Shown: piece by piece, positions 1-8,812 of the stretch
How the letters are laid out: each line of letters begins with the position of its first letter
Position numbering within the stretch: position 1 is the stretch's first letter
Source: Lachnospiraceae bacterium
GTDB taxonomy: Bacteria; Bacillota; Clostridia; Lachnospirales; Lachnospiraceae
Assembly (NCBI GenBank): GCA_021201665.1
Contig: JAJQEO010000041.1
Coordinates: 1 to 35,995 of the forward strand
Length of the DNA stretch: 35,995 nt
Direction: 5' to 3'
Notes under the pieces: model-generated
What the model was told of the DNA's origin: nothing
The model's input: the letters and a program-made list of their open reading frames with translations, nothing else
The model's database searches: none
Program-made: the position numbers and the translations under genes

Positions 1-2
1 AG

Positions 3-719
3 GATAAGGATTTTATCCGCGCGCTGCGCAACTCGATTGTATTCAACCTGCTGGACCTGGCGGTGGGCTTTCCGCTTCCGATCATCCTGGCGCTGATCCT
101 CAACGAGCTGCGGTACGCGAAGTTTAAAAAGGTGACGCAGACAATCCTCTATCTGCCGCATTTCCTCTCCTGGGCGATTATCGGCAGCGTCGCGTATACG
201 ATGTTCCGCCCGACGAGCGGTCTTGTAAACATTATTCTGATGAATGCAGGGATTATTGAGAGCGGTATCCCATTTTTGACGGAAAAATGGCATTGGGCGG
301 TGACCTATCTGCTGATCGGCGTATGGCAGACGATGGGCTGGGGCACGATTATGTACCTGGCGGCGATCACCGGCATCAGCGGCGACCTCTATGAGGCGGC
401 CATGATTGACGGCGCCGGACGGTGGAAGAGGATGCTGCACATCACCCTTCCGGGTATCAGGCCGACGATCGTTACCCTGCTGATCATGAACCTCGGCCGC
501 GTGATGGGGAGCAACCTGGAGCGTCTGACCGCGTTTGAGAATTCCATGGTGCGTGATTTCCAGTACCAGTTTGCAGTATATATCTATGAGAAGGGACTTT
601 CCGCGAGCAAGTACAGCATGGCGACCGCCGTGAACCTGTTCCAGTCGCTCGTGGGGGTAGTTCTGGTGTTGCTGGCTGACCGTGTCGCCAAGAGGCTTGG
701 CGAAGACGGCTTACTGTAA
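3..719 (+). CDS. LplB-type sugar ABC transporter permease (5' end outside window)
   Basis: Inner-membrane permease of a carbohydrate ABC importer. The frame is open from base 3, so the gene starts upstream of the window; 238 residues are visible. Several hydrophobic helices are present, and the cytoplasmic EAA loop that contacts the ATPase reads EAAMIDGAGRWKRMLHITLP, as in LplB/YtrF-like permeases. The end (VAKRLGEDGLL) is typical of the family. The LplC partner begins 14 bases after the stop, so the two are co-transcribed. No ATPase gene is nearby; importers of this family usually share an MsmX-type ATPase encoded elsewhere. Substrate cannot be read from the sequence; the neighbourhood suggests plant-cell-wall oligosaccharides. 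Confidence 0.9.
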   Translation, partial: DKDFIRALRNSIVFNLLDLAVGFPLPIILALILNELRYAKFKKVTQTILYLPHFLSWAIIGSVAYTMFRPTSGLVNIILMNAGIIESGIPFLTEKWHWAVTYLLIGVWQTMGWGTIMYLAAITGISGDLYEAAMIDGAGRWKRMLHITLPGIRPTIVTLLIMNLGRVMGSNLERLTAFENSMVRDFQYQFAVYIYEKGLSASKYSMATAVNLFQSLVGVVLVLLADRVAKRLGEDGLL

Positions 720-733
720 GGGGGTGCGTACAT

Positions 734-1663
734 ATGGCTAAGAATAAGAAAAATGGTTCCGGCGAGGGCGATTTCACCACGAATGGCAGCCACGCGATTA
801 CCAAATTTAAGGTCAGCGACGCGGTCATGATGGTGGTGCTGGTGCTGCTCTGCGCGACCTGCGTGCTTCCGTTCCTTCATCTGCTGGCAAAATCCATTTC
901 CAGCAACAGCGCGGTACTGGCAAAGCAGGTGACCTTCTGGCCGAAGGATATCAATTTTGACGCTTATATCTCGATTTTTAAAGATGGCAGCCTGGTCTAT
1001 TCGTTCGTTTACAGCCTGGGCGTGACGCTGGTCTTTACGGCACTCGGCATGGTGGCCTGTACCTGCGCGGCGTACCCGCTCTCAAAGAAAAGGCTGAAGG
1101 GACGCTCCTGGATCACCTTTGTCCTGATGGTTCCGATGTATTTTACAGCCGGTATCATTCCGATGTACCTGCTGATGCATGACCTGGGGCTGCTGGATAC
1201 CGTGTGGGTGCTGATCTGGCCCCTGATCTACTCGCCGTACAACATGCTGATTATGAAGAATTATTTCATGTCCAATATTCCGGAGAGCCTGGAGGAGTCC
1301 GCGTTCATCGACGGCGCGACGAACGTGCAGGTGCTGATGAAAATCGTGCTGCCGCTTTCAAAGCCGATTCTCGCGACGCTGTCCCTGTTCTACGCGGTGG
1401 GCCGCTGGAATTCATACGCGGATAACATGTACTATATCCGCACGGACAGCCTGAAGATGGTACAGTACAAGCTCTACCAGATGGTGGCGTCCGCAAGTGA
1501 GGCGCAGACGACGACCCTTTCCGAGGCGGCGGCTGTGACCAGCACGCCGGAGGTGCTGCAGGCGGCGGCGATCATGTTCGTCACGATCCCGATCATCTGC
1601 ATTTACCCGTTCCTGCAGAAATATTTCGTGTCGGGTACGATGCTCGGCGCGGTGAAGGGCTGA
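734..1663 (+). CDS. LplC-type sugar ABC transporter permease
   Basis: Second membrane subunit of the importer begun by the preceding gene. The 309-residue protein has a short polar N-terminus, about six membrane helices, and the EAA-type loop EESAFIDGATNVQVLMKIVL followed by P. It ends with the LplC-family tail YPFLQKYFVSGTMLGAVKG. The start is supported by an AAGGGGG ribosome site at about 718-724. It lies between the LplB fragment and the binding-protein gene, the usual order for this importer type. The 217-base gap before the next gene is large and may hold an internal promoter. Confidence 0.92.
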   Translation: MAKNKKNGSGEGDFTTNGSHAITKFKVSDAVMMVVLVLLCATCVLPFLHLLAKSISSNSAVLAKQVTFWPKDINFDAYISIFKDGSLVYSFVYSLGVTLVFTALGMVACTCAAYPLSKKRLKGRSWITFVLMVPMYFTAGIIPMYLLMHDLGLLDTVWVLIWPLIYSPYNMLIMKNYFMSNIPESLEESAFIDGATNVQVLMKIVLPLSKPILATLSLFYAVGRWNSYADNMYYIRTDSLKMVQYKLYQMVASASEAQTTTLSEAAAVTSTPEVLQAAAIMFVTIPIICIYPFLQKYFVSGTMLGAVKG

Positions 1664-1724
1664 GAGGATGTTTTATCAGATGGTTTTCCGGACTTTGCCC
1701 TTGTAGTCTCTTCATGAAGGAAAC

Positions 1725-1754
1725 TTGAATGAGCGAAGCCCGGATACATATAAA
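1725..1754 (+). promoter_or_regulatory. possible internal promoter before the binding-protein gene
   Basis: TTGAAT (1725-1730) and TATAAA (1749-1754) are separated by 18 bases, upstream of the binding protein starting at 1881. The matches are imperfect, so this is a weak call. A separate promoter would allow the binding protein to be made in excess over the permeases, which is common for such importers. Confidence 0.3.
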
Positions 1755-1880
1755 CTATGATTCGAGTGACAAAGAGGGAAGATTTATGATCCCAAGACCA
1801 TGAAATGAAATGCAAGCGTTCCATTTCTGATCGTTTGTCTCTTGTATCAAACATTGCAATTTTTAAAAGGAGGATTTCAA

Positions 1881-3554
1881 ATGACTAAGAAAATGAGCAG
1901 AGTTCTTGCTGCGGCGCTTGCCGGTACGATGGTATTCGGAAGTGTTCCGGCAATCGCCGGCGCTGAGGAAGCGACAGGCATGGACGCGTGGGAAGCGTTT
2001 GACGAGACCGTGACGATCAAGATCCCGGTCTACGACAGAGGCGCGGAGGGCGTTCCGGATGTTACCGACAACTACTGGACAAACTGGGTACAGACCGAGT
2101 TTGGCGACAAGTACAACATTAATGTGGAATATGTCGGCATTACTCGTACGGATGTTATGACAGACTACGCTCTGCTGGGCGCGTCCGGAGAACTGCCGAC
2201 CGTCCTGATGGAGTATGACTATGACAAGCTCGCGACCTGGGCGACAGAAGGGTACCTGACCGAATATGACATCGAGCAGTTTGCGGAAATCGCGCCGACC
2301 TATTATCAGGGCATGGTGGACCGCAACCAGCTGCAGTATGTGGAGATCGCCGGCGGCGACTACTTCGTACTGAGTGAAAGGCCGTACTATGAGACAAACT
2401 ACACATATGTTACCTTTGTCCGCATGGACTGGCTGGAAGCAGTCGGCTATGACTACATTCCGGATCTGAATTCTCAGGATTACATCGACGCGATGCTGGC
2501 GATCAAGGAAGCCGGACTTGCGGAGTATCCGGACGGCGGCGTGATGCTGACAGGCGTCGGTTCTGACCAGACCTACGCGTGGAGAACTTATCCGCAGGAT
2601 GAGGAAGAATGGGTGATGTACGGCGATTATCAGATCCCGTCTCTGGGCAGTGATGAAAATTACGCTCTGCTTTCCTTCCTCAACCAGAAATATAACGCGG
2701 GCATTACGAATCCGGAGTACTACACCATCGACACCGAGACCGATAAGTCCAATTTTATCAATGGCGAGACCTTCGCTTACGGCGGATACATTTCCGCATC
2801 CATGGACTGGCTGACCTCCTTCTATGAGCAGAATCCGGATGCGGAGCTGGCGGTAGTGGTACAGTCTACGGAGCTCAATGACGAGGGTTATGCTCCGGCA
2901 TACCGCGCGAACAACCCGTTTGGTATGATGATCGGCTTCTCCTCCCAGGCGACAGAGGATGAGATCACCGCTGCCATGATGTACATGGAGTGGATGTGCC
3001 AGGATGAGACCCTTGAGACCTTCCAGTGGGGCGTCGAGGGAGAGAACTTCACCTATGACGAGGACGGCAACAAGGTATCCATTGACTACAGCGAGCAGTC
3101 TTCTGATTACAAGCAGGGCTACAACAACAGTGTTGACTACTGGTGCATCGTGACCGCCTCCAGAAGCACTGGTACGATTGAAGAGACGATCATCGCCTCC
3201 CTGCCGCAGGATCTGCCGCAGAATTTCAATGACGCAGTGATCGAAAATTACTACAACCAGGTTGAAGTGGCTTCCTACGGATGGGCCGTGACGGACTGCA
3301 TGTTTGGCGACTCCCTGGAGTCTGTGACAGAATATCAGGAGACCCTGGTCAACCTTTACATCGAGCTTCGCGACCAGCTGGTCGTAGCCTCTGAGGATGA
3401 GTTTGACGCCCTGTATGAGGAATACGCGCAGCGGTATCTTGACGCGGGATATCAGGAAGTCATTGACGAGCGCCTTGAGCTTTACAACGAAGACATGACC
3501 ACCAAGCTTCCGACTTACGAGAACGCGGTGGCGACGACCTTTGACGCAGAGTAA
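1881..3554 (+). CDS. LplA-type extracellular solute-binding protein
   Basis: Captures the sugar ligand outside the membrane and delivers it to the permeases encoded just upstream. It is 557 residues, normal for large LplA-like proteins. I place the start at 1881, not at the earlier ATG at 1842, because AAAAGGAGG (about 1865-1873) sits seven bases before it and because this start gives a clean export signal: MTKK, a hydrophobic core, then AIAGA before EE. No cysteine lipobox is visible in the signal, so the protein would be released by signal peptidase I instead of being lipid-anchored, which is odd for a Gram-positive importer. The mature part is rich in acidic and aromatic residues. Ligand unknown. 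Confidence 0.9.
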   Translation: MTKKMSRVLAAALAGTMVFGSVPAIAGAEEATGMDAWEAFDETVTIKIPVYDRGAEGVPDVTDNYWTNWVQTEFGDKYNINVEYVGITRTDVMTDYALLGASGELPTVLMEYDYDKLATWATEGYLTEYDIEQFAEIAPTYYQGMVDRNQLQYVEIAGGDYFVLSERPYYETNYTYVTFVRMDWLEAVGYDYIPDLNSQDYIDAMLAIKEAGLAEYPDGGVMLTGVGSDQTYAWRTYPQDEEEWVMYGDYQIPSLGSDENYALLSFLNQKYNAGITNPEYYTIDTETDKSNFINGETFAYGGYISASMDWLTSFYEQNPDAELAVVVQSTELNDEGYAPAYRANNPFGMMIGFSSQATEDEITAAMMYMEWMCQDETLETFQWGVEGENFTYDEDGNKVSIDYSEQSSDYKQGYNNSVDYWCIVTASRSTGTIEETIIASLPQDLPQNFNDAVIENYYNQVEVASYGWAVTDCMFGDSLESVTEYQETLVNLYIELRDQLVVASEDEFDALYEEYAQRYLDAGYQEVIDERLELYNEDMTTKLPTYENAVATTFDAE

Positions 3555-3958
3555 AAACGCATAAACTCCGGACTAAGGAACTGTCACGAAATAATCTGTG
3601 CAGATTGTGCCGAATAACGTGTGAAGTAAAGATCATAAAAGGGCAGGCGCAGCGGAGTACTGAACAGTCCTGCGTGCCAGTGGCATGCGTTTAGGACGGA
3701 CCGGAGCGAAGCGGAGAGTGCCGGGGATTTTTGCATCGTGCTGTCGGTGAAACAGCCAGGAATGCACATGGAATTACGATACGGACTACCAGTACGGACA
3801 TAGAACAAAAAAAGAGAAACGGCACCTGCCATCGTCGGAGACGAATGAAATGGCGGACGCCGTTTCTCATATTGCATTTTCCGGATAATATCCCTGCCGG
3901 GTTTTGCTCCAGGTCTTTGACTGCAGGGGATTTCTGCGATTCAGCTTCCGGAACTTCA
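3555..3958. other. gene-free structured stretch, possibly an interspersed element
   Basis: About 400 bases with no convincing gene. A 97-residue minus-strand frame (3584-3877) has no ribosome site and no recognisable domain. The stretch contains inverted repeats and a long hairpin (3814-3868) that reads as a terminator on the minus strand. Its composition and structure suggest a mobile or repetitive intergenic element, but copy number cannot be judged from one window. Confidence 0.35.
3807..3868 (-). terminator. long hairpin with T7 tract on the minus strand
   Basis: GAGAAACGGC (3814-3823) pairs perfectly with GCCGTTTCTC (3859-3868). Inner arms GCCAT/ATGGC and CGTC/GACG extend the fold. On the minus strand the stem is followed directly by seven T residues (complement of 3807-3813). 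No minus-strand gene that would need this terminator is visible, so it may belong to a small RNA or a repeat element. Confidence 0.45.
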
Positions 3959-3987
3959 TTGCCATCCATTTTAGAGCGCGGTATAAT
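3959..3987 (+). promoter_or_regulatory. promoter of the deacetylase / kinase operon
   Basis: TTGCCA (3959-3964) and a perfect TATAAT (3982-3987) are 17 bases apart. Transcription would start near 3994, leaving a leader of about 119 bases before the deacetylase start at 4113. Confidence 0.65.
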
Positions 3988-3999
3988 ATGAGCCGAAGG

Positions 4000-4107
4000 G
4001 ATTCTCGCTGCTTGCAGCAGAGAATCACAAGACCGGGCGAGGAGCTATGCTGCGAGTAGGAATGTGACCTGAAGAAATTTCCAGCGCTTGCGCCGGTCAG
4101 AGGGAGG
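4000..4107 (+). promoter_or_regulatory. structured 5' leader of the deacetylase gene
   Basis: The leader folds into a tight hairpin (GATTCTC 4000-4006 with GAGAATC 4020-4026, inner GCTG/CAGC) and a larger domain closed by GACCGG (4031-4036) and CCGGTC (4093-4098). The latter ends four bases before the GGGAGG ribosome site (4102-4107). It does not match a riboswitch class I recognise. It could modulate translation initiation, or simply protect the transcript. Confidence 0.4.
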
Positions 4108-4112
4108 TAAAA

Positions 4113-4910
4113 ATGAAAATCTATATCTGTTTCCCGGAGGGGAAAGCGAAGACGCTCACCATGAGCTACGACGACGGCAGAACGGAAGACAAAAGGCTGG
4201 TCTCTATTTTTAATGAATATGGAATACGAGGCACTTTTAACCTGAATTCGGGTCTGATGGATCAGGAACAGCGGATACACAAGGAAGAACTCAAAGCGGT
4301 TTATCAGGGACATGAGATCGCGACGCACACCCTCACGCATCCCACCATCGCCCGCTGTCCGGCGACGCAGATTTACAGAGAAATCGTTGAAGACAGGAAG
4401 GCACTGGAGAAAATCACTGGCTATCCTGTGAGAGGGCATGCCTATCCTAACGGTTCGGTAAGTGATCAGGTAAAGCGTATTTTCTCAGACTGCGGCATTG
4501 CCTATGGGCGGACTGTAGAGGAGACTGGCAGCTTTGAACTGCCGGCCGAGTGGATGAACTGGAAGGCAACCTGCCATCACAATCACAATCTCCTTGAGCT
4601 GGGAGAGAAGTTTTTGGATTTCAAAAAGACTCAGTATTTAAAATGCATGTATGTCTGGGGTCATTCCTACGAGTTTACCATGCATCAGAATTGGGAGACA
4701 ATCGAGCAATTCTGTAAGATGATGGGAAGGCAGCCGGATATCTGGTATGCCACAAACATTGAGATCCATGATTATATGGAGGCGTCGAAGCTGCTGCAAT
4801 TTGCCGCGGACGAGAGCTTTGTCTATAATCCGACCGCTATGGATATTTGGCTTTCTGTGGATGGGGAGATCGTGAAGCTTCCGGGAGGAGAGCAGAAGAG
4901 TCTGCTATAG
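4113..4910 (+). CDS. NodB-type polysaccharide deacetylase (CE4-like)
   Basis: Predicted metal-dependent deacetylase of 265 residues with the CE4/NodB signature: motif 1 SYDDG (Asp20-Asp21), motif 2 HTLTHP (His72 and His76 as metal ligands), and a motif 3-like AYPNG. There is no signal peptide or membrane segment, so it should act in the cytoplasm, for example on acetylated oligosaccharides that have been imported. GGGAGG supports the start. It is the first gene of an operon that continues with an orphan binding protein and a kinase/regulator pair. Its natural substrate (acetylated sugar, peptidoglycan-like or other N-acyl compound) cannot be decided from sequence alone. Confidence 0.82.
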   Translation: MKIYICFPEGKAKTLTMSYDDGRTEDKRLVSIFNEYGIRGTFNLNSGLMDQEQRIHKEELKAVYQGHEIATHTLTHPTIARCPATQIYREIVEDRKALEKITGYPVRGHAYPNGSVSDQVKRIFSDCGIAYGRTVEETGSFELPAEWMNWKATCHHNHNLLELGEKFLDFKKTQYLKCMYVWGHSYEFTMHQNWETIEQFCKMMGRQPDIWYATNIEIHDYMEASKLLQFAADESFVYNPTAMDIWLSVDGEIVKLPGGEQKSLL

Positions 4911-5032
4911 GAATCCGTTAAGAATCAATTAGGAATCAATGGTCGTCAAAAAGCCGGGTTTTGGACCGCCGACTTAAATTCAGACTAGCACCTGAAATCC
5001 GGACTGCCATTTATCATAATGGGAGAAGAAAT

Positions 5033-6427
5033 ATGAAGAAAAAAGAAATCCTGACACTGGCTTTGGCTTTCGCTCTGACGCTGGGTATGGGGGTGGCGGC
5101 GGCTTCTTATAGTGCGCAGGCTTTGGGACGAGACGATACGGGTGTGGGCATTTTACAGCAAAATGCTGATGAAAACGCATTGTTACAGATCTCTGACGCA
5201 GTTTCAAACATAGCGAATGAGAATGCCCGCCTGCGGGTTGCCTGGTGGGGGAATCAGGAGAGAAACAATACAACCATCGAGGTGCTGGATGAGTATGCCG
5301 CGCTGACCGGGGCAAAGCTGACATATGAATATACGGTCTGGACAGGTTACGTGGAGAATCTGATGACGCAGGCGGCTGGAAACAATCTTCCTGATCTGAT
5401 TCAGATTTCGACCACGGATCTGGTTGATTTTTCCAGAAGCGGGCAGCTTCTGGATCTGCAAAGCTATATTGACAGCGGCGTGATTGACACTACAGGGATT
5501 TCCGGGGATGCTCTGAGCGGAGGAGTGGTCGATGGAGTCCTGACCGGGTTTTCGACGGGGCTCAATACGGTGTCGGTCGTTTACAATCAGGCTGTCTTTG
5601 AAGAAGCAGGAGTAGACGCGCCCGCAGATGACTGGACCTGGAGTGACTACCTGAAGACGGTGAAGACCATCTATGAGGCGACCGGGATTCCGTCGGATAT
5701 TCCATTTCTGACAGAAGCGCGCTGGGTACTGGAATCTATGGTGCGCAGCTATGGCTATGAGTTCTTTTCCACAGAGGGTGATTCGGATGGCGGTCTCCTT
5801 CCCTGGGCAGAGGATGAAACGGTGATTGCCGGACTGACGGATGTTCTTTCTGATATCTATGATGGGATTCAGGAAGGCTTTTTTATCGACCCGGAGACGC
5901 AGATGTCCTGGTCCGCAACAGAGGATTATTACATTATTCAGGGAAAATCCGCGGCCTCGTTTATTCTGAATAATTACTATACAACCTATTGCTATGCATT
6001 CGGAGACGAGCTGGGTCTGGCGATGCTTCCCAAAATGGACGACGGTACCGAGAGCGGCATGTATGCGCTTCCAAGCATGTACTGGTGCATTTCTGCCGGC
6101 TGCGAAGACCCGGAAGCAGCCGCGTCCCTGATCAATTATCTGATAAACGATACCGATGCCGCACTGACGATCGGAATGGACAGAGGCGTGTCCCTCTCCT
6201 CCGAAATCCGCAGTGCGTTCTTTGCATCGGAAGATACCGATGTATATACGAAGAATGTATTCGCGTTTGTGGATCATGTCTCAGAGACGGTGTCAGCCGT
6301 GACCCCGCCGGATCCGGAAAACTCCGCAGAAGTGATCGAAGTGATGAAAGAGGCCTATCAGTCCATGATGTACGGAGAACTGTCCGTGGAAGAGGGGATT
6401 GCGCAGATACTGGAGAGCAGCCGGTAG
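5033..6427 (+). CDS. family 1 extracellular solute-binding protein, orphan
   Basis: A 464-residue exported sugar-binding protein of the MalE/UgpB type (LRVAWWGNQERNNTTIEVLD near the mature N-terminus, NLPDLIQISTTDLVDFSRSG in the first lobe). The start at 5033 follows GGGAGAAG and begins a signal peptide MKKKEILTLALAFALTLG ending near SAQA; an upstream in-frame ATG at 4961 would bury the signal. No lipobox cysteine is seen. No permeases accompany it: it lies between the deacetylase and a histidine kinase. It could feed a permease pair encoded elsewhere, or act as the ligand-sensing partner of the adjacent kinase, whose extracellular domain is large. The latter is inference from gene order. Confidence 0.85.
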   Translation: MKKKEILTLALAFALTLGMGVAAASYSAQALGRDDTGVGILQQNADENALLQISDAVSNIANENARLRVAWWGNQERNNTTIEVLDEYAALTGAKLTYEYTVWTGYVENLMTQAAGNNLPDLIQISTTDLVDFSRSGQLLDLQSYIDSGVIDTTGISGDALSGGVVDGVLTGFSTGLNTVSVVYNQAVFEEAGVDAPADDWTWSDYLKTVKTIYEATGIPSDIPFLTEARWVLESMVRSYGYEFFSTEGDSDGGLLPWAEDETVIAGLTDVLSDIYDGIQEGFFIDPETQMSWSATEDYYIIQGKSAASFILNNYYTTYCYAFGDELGLAMLPKMDDGTESGMYALPSMYWCISAGCEDPEAAASLINYLINDTDAALTIGMDRGVSLSSEIRSAFFASEDTDVYTKNVFAFVDHVSETVSAVTPPDPENSAEVIEVMKEAYQSMMYGELSVEEGIAQILESSR

Positions 6428-6646
6428 AAGATGGAGATATTACGCAGATATTTGCGAGCTGTCAGCAGAGAGACTTTGCGTGAAAATTTGAGAACTGTCA
6501 ACAGAAGATGGAGATTACAAAGATGCCCGGATGAGCTGCAGAAGTGCGGCTTTATGTGAGCGCAGGCCAGACCGAAGAGAAGATCAAACTGACGTGAAAG
6601 AGAATATGTCTGGAGAGAATCAGCCGGAAGCAGAAAAGGAGAAAAA

Positions 6647-8599
6647 ATGAAACACAAAAAGCAAAAACGATGGAGCATGGTGCAGAAGGTGGCCGCAACT
6701 CTGGTCATTACACTTTTATTATGCTCCTGCGGCGGACTTTTTTCCCTGTACCGGCTGGAACAATACAATCTGGAGTACATCTACGAGCTCATCGGGGAAC
6801 TCATCGACTCCTCAATCGAAAATCTGGAGGACAATCTGGATTCGATCCAGACCATTCTGTACAATGTTGTTTTATCTGACGATGTCCAGAACGCCGCGGG
6901 CAATCTGCTGGAGGCGGAACAGGAGGGGACGGTTTCCGGCTCTGAGAAAAATTCCAGCTATAATACGATCACGGACTGTATCCAGAAAAATATCCGCTCG
7001 GACAATTCGATCGTATGCGCCAGCTTTTTCGACCGCAGCAATTCCTGCCGCAGCATCGCGATGACACATTACTACCAGCTCTCGGAAGAGGATGCCGGGA
7101 CTGTCATTGATGAAGCGGTCGCAGCGAGCGGATCAATTATCCTGTTGGACGGAACGGAAATGACCGGGGCGGAAAATGTCCTGATCATGGCGATGGAGAT
7201 CAAAGAAAAGAAAAATCTTTCCCTGACCCATCTGGGCGTGATTGTGTTCTTTGTAGATCTTGACACGCTGGGCACGGAACTGACCGAGAGCCATGACGGT
7301 ATCTACGTACTCGGGGATATAGAGAAAAATTATTATTATGTTCTGAATGACGAAGAAGGAGTGCTTGACTCGGCAACCATCACTGTGCCGGGGCAAAACG
7401 GATTTCATGTGGAAAAGATATGCGGGGAAGCATATTTTCTGGTGGAACGCACACAGGCGTATGATACGTTTTCCTATGTGGTGCTGACAAACTATGCAGA
7501 GCTTTTTAACGGAACACAATCCACCTACCGTTTTTACATGATTCTGCTGATCATAAGCAGTGCGCTCGCTCTGATTGCCGGAATGGTATTTGCCCAATGG
7601 ATTACGAAAGACATCCGCCAGTTTATCCACTATATTCAGCGGGTGCCGGACGCGAATTCCGATCAGCTGCCTCTGTATGAAAAAGAAGTGCACGACAGGG
7701 ACGCCTATGAACTGAAAAGCGCGTTTAACCAGATGTCGCACAATTTCAACGAACTGATTCGGGACAATTACGCCAATCAGCTGCTGATTAAGGAAACGCA
7801 GCTGCAGGCTCTGCAGTCGCAGATGAATCCTCATTTTCTGTATAATGCGCTGAATTCCGTGTACTGGATGGTGAAGACTGCCGGTCATAAAAACGCGGCG
7901 GAGATGATCAGCAGCCTGAGCATCATGCTGAAGGAGACGATCAGCAACCAGGAATTCCTCATTACGGTGGAAAAGGAAATCAGCATTGTCAGCCATTACT
8001 TTGTGATTCAGAAATACCGGTATGAGGACAGGCTGAACGTAAGCATAGATCTCGCGGACGACTGCCGCAGCCTGCAAATTCCCAAATTTACCATACAGCC
8101 GCTTGCGGAAAACGCGATTAATTATGGCTTAGAGCAGATGCTGGAGCCCTGTACCATCGAGGTGCGGGTCTATCGGGAGGAGCCGGTGCCACCTTCTATA
8201 CGGGAAGAGGCTGACGGTGAGGCGGAACCAGAGATGTCATTCAGTTTGCGGCAGGCCGACGGTGAGACAGGATCAGGGATGTCACCCGTACAGAATCCGA
8301 CAGATGGTCAGACGGAATCGAAGAAAAAGAATGCCCCCGAGAGAGCTCTCGATTACATCTGTGAGGTCCGCAACAATGGGCCGGAGCCCGAAGAAAAATT
8401 GATGGAAAAGCTGCGCAGTGGAACGCTGCTTCCCCGGGGAAACGGGATTGGACTGCTGAATATCGAAAAGAGAGTCCGCTCCGTGTTTGGAGAGGAATAT
8501 GGAATCCGCATATTCAGAGAAGGCAAATTTACAGTCGTGCAGGTACGGATGAGGCAGGTCCCTTTGGAGGAGAATAAAGACAGCGGCAGGCAGGGCTGA
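6647..8599 (+). CDS. YesM-type sensor histidine kinase
   Basis: Membrane sensor kinase of 650 residues. There is a membrane helix at about 13-33, an extracellular sensing region to about 293, and a second helix at about 294-318. A cytoplasmic linker follows, then the His_kinase block QSQMNPHFLYNALNSVYWMV with phospho-acceptor His396. The HATPase domain has LAENAINYGLEQ as N-box and GNGIGLLNIEKR as G-box. AAAAGGAG precedes the start. The partner regulator follows at 8813. An acidic, low-complexity insert (about residues 515-565) splits the ATPase domain between the N-box strand and the next strand. It consists of 2.5 copies of a 15-residue repeat (45 nt; units at 8210, 8255, 8300). The kinase core is otherwise intact. 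Confidence 0.92.
   Translation: MKHKKQKRWSMVQKVAATLVITLLLCSCGGLFSLYRLEQYNLEYIYELIGELIDSSIENLEDNLDSIQTILYNVVLSDDVQNAAGNLLEAEQEGTVSGSEKNSSYNTITDCIQKNIRSDNSIVCASFFDRSNSCRSIAMTHYYQLSEEDAGTVIDEAVAASGSIILLDGTEMTGAENVLIMAMEIKEKKNLSLTHLGVIVFFVDLDTLGTELTESHDGIYVLGDIEKNYYYVLNDEEGVLDSATITVPGQNGFHVEKICGEAYFLVERTQAYDTFSYVVLTNYAELFNGTQSTYRFYMILLIISSALALIAGMVFAQWITKDIRQFIHYIQRVPDANSDQLPLYEKEVHDRDAYELKSAFNQMSHNFNELIRDNYANQLLIKETQLQALQSQMNPHFLYNALNSVYWMVKTAGHKNAAEMISSLSIMLKETISNQEFLITVEKEISIVSHYFVIQKYRYEDRLNVSIDLADDCRSLQIPKFTIQPLAENAINYGLEQMLEPCTIEVRVYREEPVPPSIREEADGEAEPEMSFSLRQADGETGSGMSPVQNPTDGQTESKKKNAPERALDYICEVRNNGPEPEEKLMEKLRSGTLLPRGNGIGLLNIEKRVRSVFGEEYGIRIFREGKFTVVQVRMRQVPLEENKDSGRQG
8210..8323 (+). 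repeat. in-frame 45-nt tandem repeat inside kinase ATPase domain
   Basis: Units begin at 8210, 8255 and 8300 (the third partial). They encode ADGEAEPEMSFSLRQ, ADGETGSGMSPVQNP and TDGQTESKKK. The period is a multiple of three and in frame with the kinase. The insert lies in the ATP-binding domain, where other YesM-type kinases have a short turn. Confidence 0.75.
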
Positions 8600-8812
8600 C
8601 CTGCGAAAGCCGCTCCGCCTGTCTGTCACAGATACAGGCAAAAAATGACTGATAACCGTGGTCGGCTGTATAGAAAAAATAAACCAAAGAAATATTATAT
8701 ATATTTGCATTGCATAGGTATGAGATGAGAAAATAATATGATTGTTTGTTTTGCGAAAAACTGCTTTAGGTAAGGAAAACATAACAGGACAGCTTCAGGA
8801 AAAGAGGACACA

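Noticed and set aside
3584..3877. 97-codon minus-strand frame in the gene-free stretch
   Set aside because: No ribosome site or domain; it spans hairpin sequence, so it is better described as part of a structured or repetitive intergenic stretch.
5204..6277. 357-codon minus-strand frame
   Set aside because: Shadow of the binding-protein gene at 5033; no ribosome site, no known domain, composition as expected for antisense.
7133..8077. 314-codon minus-strand frame
   Set aside because: Antisense shadow of the first kinase; no supporting start or motif.
8600..8812. Promoter or terminator between the first kinase and its regulator
   Set aside because: An inverted repeat near 8617-8640 is followed by A and not T, and the TTGCAT/TAATAT pair near 8712-8741 is a poor match, so no call was made.
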